A program made the translations under genes and the position numbers. The notes beneath the pieces are model-generated. The model did not search any database, was not told where the DNA came from, and saw nothing but the letters and a program-made list of their open reading frames with translations. This document shows positions 14,176-16,196 of a stretch of DNA of 16,196 nt, piece after piece. Position 1 is the first letter of the stretch; each line of letters opens with the position of its first letter. Location: NCBI GenBank assembly GCA_050701115.1, contig JBOHER010000167.1, positions 1 through 16,196 on the forward strand, read 5' to 3'. Source of the DNA: JBOHER01 sp050701115. Lineage in GTDB: Bacteria; Actinomycetota; Actinomycetes; Mycobacteriales; Pseudonocardiaceae.

Positions 14176-15727
14176 ATGACTGAACCCACCACTCCGAGTC
14201 GACGCTCCCTGCTCAAGGCCGGACTACTCGGTGCGGGGGCGCTCGCCGCGGGCGCCTCCCTGAGCGGGTTGCCCGCGTATGCGACCGGTCTCGTGCGCGG
14301 CAACCGTCCGATCCTCACGCACGGTGTCGCATCCGGCGACGTCACCGCGAACAGCGCGATCATCTGGACCCTGCGGACCGCCCGGCGCGCATGATCGTCG
14401 AGTACGCCCGGGACCTCTCCTTCACCGGCGCCCGCCGGGTCACCGGTCCGCTGCTCACCCCGGATATCGACGGGACGGGCAAGGTCCGGTTGACCGGGCT
14501 GGCTCCCGGGCGGCGCGTGCATTACCGGGTTTCCGCCGAAGACCTGGACGGCCGTATGGTCAGCGAGCCGTTGACCGGGCAGCTCCGCGCCGCCCCGGTC
14601 GGGCCCGCGGACGTGCGGCTGGTGTGGTCAGGCGACGTGGCAGGCCAGGGCTGGGGCATCAATCCGGACATCGGCGGTATGACCGCGTATGCCGTGATGG
14701 CGGCGCGCAGGCCGGATGTTTTCCTGCACAACGGCGACTCCGTGTACGCAGACGGTCCGCTGCGCGAGCAGGTCACGCTGCCCGACGGCCGGGTGTGGCG
14801 CAACGTCATTACCGAGGAGAAGTCGAAGGTCGCCGAAACGCTGACCGAATTCCGCGGCCAGTTCGCATACAACCTGCTCGATGACAACGTGCGTGCGTTC
14901 CACGCTGCGGTGCCCGCGTATATCCAGTGGGACGACCACGAGGTCGTCAACAACTGGTATCCCGGCGAGATGCTGGATCGCCCCGACTACACCGAGAAGC
15001 GAGTGGACGTACTGGCCGCGCGCGTTCCAGGCTTTCCACGAATGGCAGCCGATCGACGTCAAGCAGGCCGTCGACGACGGCCGGGTGTACCGCAGCTCCC
15101 GGTACGGCAGGCATGTCGAGATCTTCGTGCTCGACATGCGCAGCTACCGGGACGCCAACACGGCCGATCCCACCCGGCCGGGCTCGATCCTCGGCGAGCG
15201 GCAGGCACGCTGGCTGGCGCGCGGATTGAGTAACAGCACGGCCACCTGGAAGATCGTGCAGTCGGACATGCCGATTGGGCTGGTCATACCGGACGGCGAG
15301 CACATCGAGGGGGTGGCGAACGGGCTGCCCGGCGTGCCCGGTGGCCGGGATAGCGAGTTGGCCTGGGTGCTGCGCACCATCGCGCGACGCAAGGTAGCCA
15401 ATGTGGTGTGGCTGACCGCTGATGTGCACCGCACCGCCGCCCACGATTACTCGCCCGATCGCGCGGCCGTAGCGGACTTCGAGCCATTCTGGGAATTCGT
15501 CTCCGGCCCGCTCAACGCGGGCGCCTTTCCGGCCAGCGAACTGGACGTTCGGTCCCGAGCTGGTGTTCACCCATCATCCGGACCGGCCGAACACCTCCCC
15601 GCTGGATGGTTTCCAGCACTTCGGTGAGATCAACATCGACGGTCCGAGCGGAGGGCTACGGGTTGATCTGCGCGACGGCAGCGGTGCCTCGCTCTGGTCG
15701 AAGACCCTGCACCCGCAGCGGTTGTGA
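14176..15727 (+). pseudogene. phoD: PhoD-like alkaline phosphatase/phosphodiesterase, three frameshifts
   Basis: PhoD enzymes are Tat-exported metal-dependent phosphatases that free phosphate outside the cell. ATG 14176 opens with a Tat signal (SRRSLLK at residues 8-14, cleavage probably after PAYA). Stretches in three frames then join: ILTHGVASGDVTANSAIIWT; next VSAEDLDG, WSGDVAGQGWGINPDIGGM, HNGDSVYADGP and WDDHEVVNNWYPGE; next AFQAFHEWQPID, FVLDMRSYRDAN, WLTADVHRTAAH and FWEFVSGPLNAGAF; then FGPELVFTHHPDRPNTS through to the stop at 15727. The breaks are near 14371 (one base missing), 15015-15024 (net -2 or +1 in a GCGCGC run) and 15544-15550 (net -2 or +1). All metal-site motifs are still legible, so the damage looks recent. 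It separates DUF4233 from ndk and has a weak ribosome binding site. Confidence 0.85.
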
Positions 15728-15749
15728 CGCACGTCGTAAGCTGCGTGCG
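15728..15749 (+). terminator. Small hairpin after the phosphatase pseudogene
   Basis: CGCACG (15728-15733) pairs with CGTGCG (15744-15749) around a ten-base loop, starting at the base after the phosphatase stop codon. The loop contains TAAGCT (15737-15742), which could instead be an ndk -10 box, though no convincing -35 lies at the right distance. Confidence 0.3.
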
Positions 15750-15782
15750 GCAATCGGAGTTTCGACGAAGGAAGTAGTCATC

Positions 15783-16193
15783 GTGAGTGAGCGCACGCTC
15801 GTCCTGGTCAAGCCTGACGGCGTCAGCAGGGGACTCGTCGGCGAGGTCATCTCGCGTATCGAGCAGAAGGGCCTCCAGCTGGTCGCCCTCGACCTGCGCA
15901 ACGTCGCGAACGAGGTAGCCGAGGAGCACTACGCCGAGCACAAGGGCAAGCCGTTCCTTCCTGACCTGCTCGAGTTCATCACCTCGGGGCCGGTCATCGC
16001 GATCGCCGTCGAGGGTCCGCGCGCGATCGCCGCGTTCCGTCAGCTGGCAGGCGGCACCGACCCGGTGGACAAGGCGACCCCCGGCACCCTGCGCGGGGAC
16101 TACTGCCTCGAGGTGCAGTACAACCTGGTGCACGGCTCCGACTCCGCTGAGTCCGCCGAGCGCGAGCTCAAGCTCTGGTTCCCCGAACTCTGA
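15783..16193 (+). CDS. ndk: Nucleoside diphosphate kinase
   Basis: Ndk transfers the gamma phosphate of NTPs to NDPs through a phosphohistidine, balancing nucleotide pools. The 136-residue product is the standard length. It has TLVLVKPDGVSRGLVGEVISR at the N-terminus, the nucleotide-contacting HYAEHKGKPF segment (49-58), GGTDPVDKATPGTLRGDY (90-107) and the active-site signature NLVHGSDS with His117. The GTG at 15783 is chosen because it gives the family N-terminus (MSERTLVLVKPDG) and AAGGAAG (15768-15774) precedes it. The frame is open further upstream only through the phosphatase pseudogene. It is complete, with its stop three bases from the window end. In relatives a ribonuclease E/G gene usually follows. 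Confidence 0.97.
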   Translation: MSERTLVLVKPDGVSRGLVGEVISRIEQKGLQLVALDLRNVANEVAEEHYAEHKGKPFLPDLLEFITSGPVIAIAVEGPRAIAAFRQLAGGTDPVDKATPGTLRGDYCLEVQYNLVHGSDSAESAERELKLWFPEL

Positions 16194-16196
16194 AGC

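Noticed and set aside
14371..15550. Programmed ribosomal frameshifting as an explanation for the phoD breaks
   Set aside because: Three separate shifts would be needed, no slippery heptamer with a downstream structure is evident, and neighbouring accessory genes are also damaged.
1..16196. CRISPR arrays, tRNA or rRNA genes, insertion sequences, phage or defence genes
   Set aside because: None were seen on either strand: no spaced direct repeats, no transposase or integrase motifs and no tRNA-like cloverleaf was recognised by eye.

Overview
The window is high-G+C actinobacterial chromosome (roughly two-thirds G+C by eye, many GTG starts). The gene order tig-clpP1-clpP2-clpX ... valS ... folC-DUF4233 ... 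ndk matches the conserved block known from mycobacteria and their relatives. Protein sequences, the clpP1P2 pair and long U-tract-less hairpin terminators suggest Pseudonocardiales (a Pseudonocardiaceae-like organism). That placement is an inference from sequence character, not from a search.

Layout. 1-4332 (+): protein quality control, with trigger factor (5' end cut by the window), ClpP1, ClpP2 and ClpX. A probable ClgR operator lies ahead of clpP1. 4338-5273 (-): a Tat/lipid-type signal-bearing esterase, convergent with clpX. 5358-6894 (-): a decayed formate-dehydrogenase-like locus, made of a frameshifted fdhD and a heavily deleted remnant of an FdhF/YdeP-family molybdopterin oxidoreductase. 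6989-7354 (+): an intact DUF488 protein. 7416-8195 (-): a single-pass membrane protein with a likely frameshift near its C-terminus. A 24-bp palindrome lies upstream of it. 8323-10968 (+): valS, probably translated from a leaderless mRNA. 11051-11990 (+): a broken AlkZ/YcaQ-type DNA glycosylase gene. 12094-14093 (+): folC overlapping a small DUF4233 membrane protein gene, followed by a strong hairpin. 14176-15727 (+): a PhoD-type phosphatase broken by three frameshifts. 15783-16193 (+): ndk, intact.

How the parts fit. Trigger factor folds nascent chains, while ClpX unfolds substrates for the ClpP1P2 peptidase. ValS, FolC and Ndk are core translation, folate and nucleotide enzymes. FdhD would have served the molybdenum cofactor of the adjacent oxidoreductase, and both are now damaged.

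Main observation. I see no defence island, CRISPR array, phage, IS element or obviously new multi-gene system. What stands out is selective decay. Every housekeeping gene reads cleanly, while four or five accessory loci between them carry at least nine lesions (frameshifts and internal deletions). That pattern looks more like ongoing gene loss than random sequencing error, although raw reads would be needed to settle it. Regulatory points worth checking are the ClgR-like site, the 24-bp palindrome, a shared TCGTAGACT promoter at valS and folC, and a repeated hairpin module. No gene-free stretch exceeds 300 bases. The largest is 2818-3033, which holds two small hairpins and a possible -10 box.
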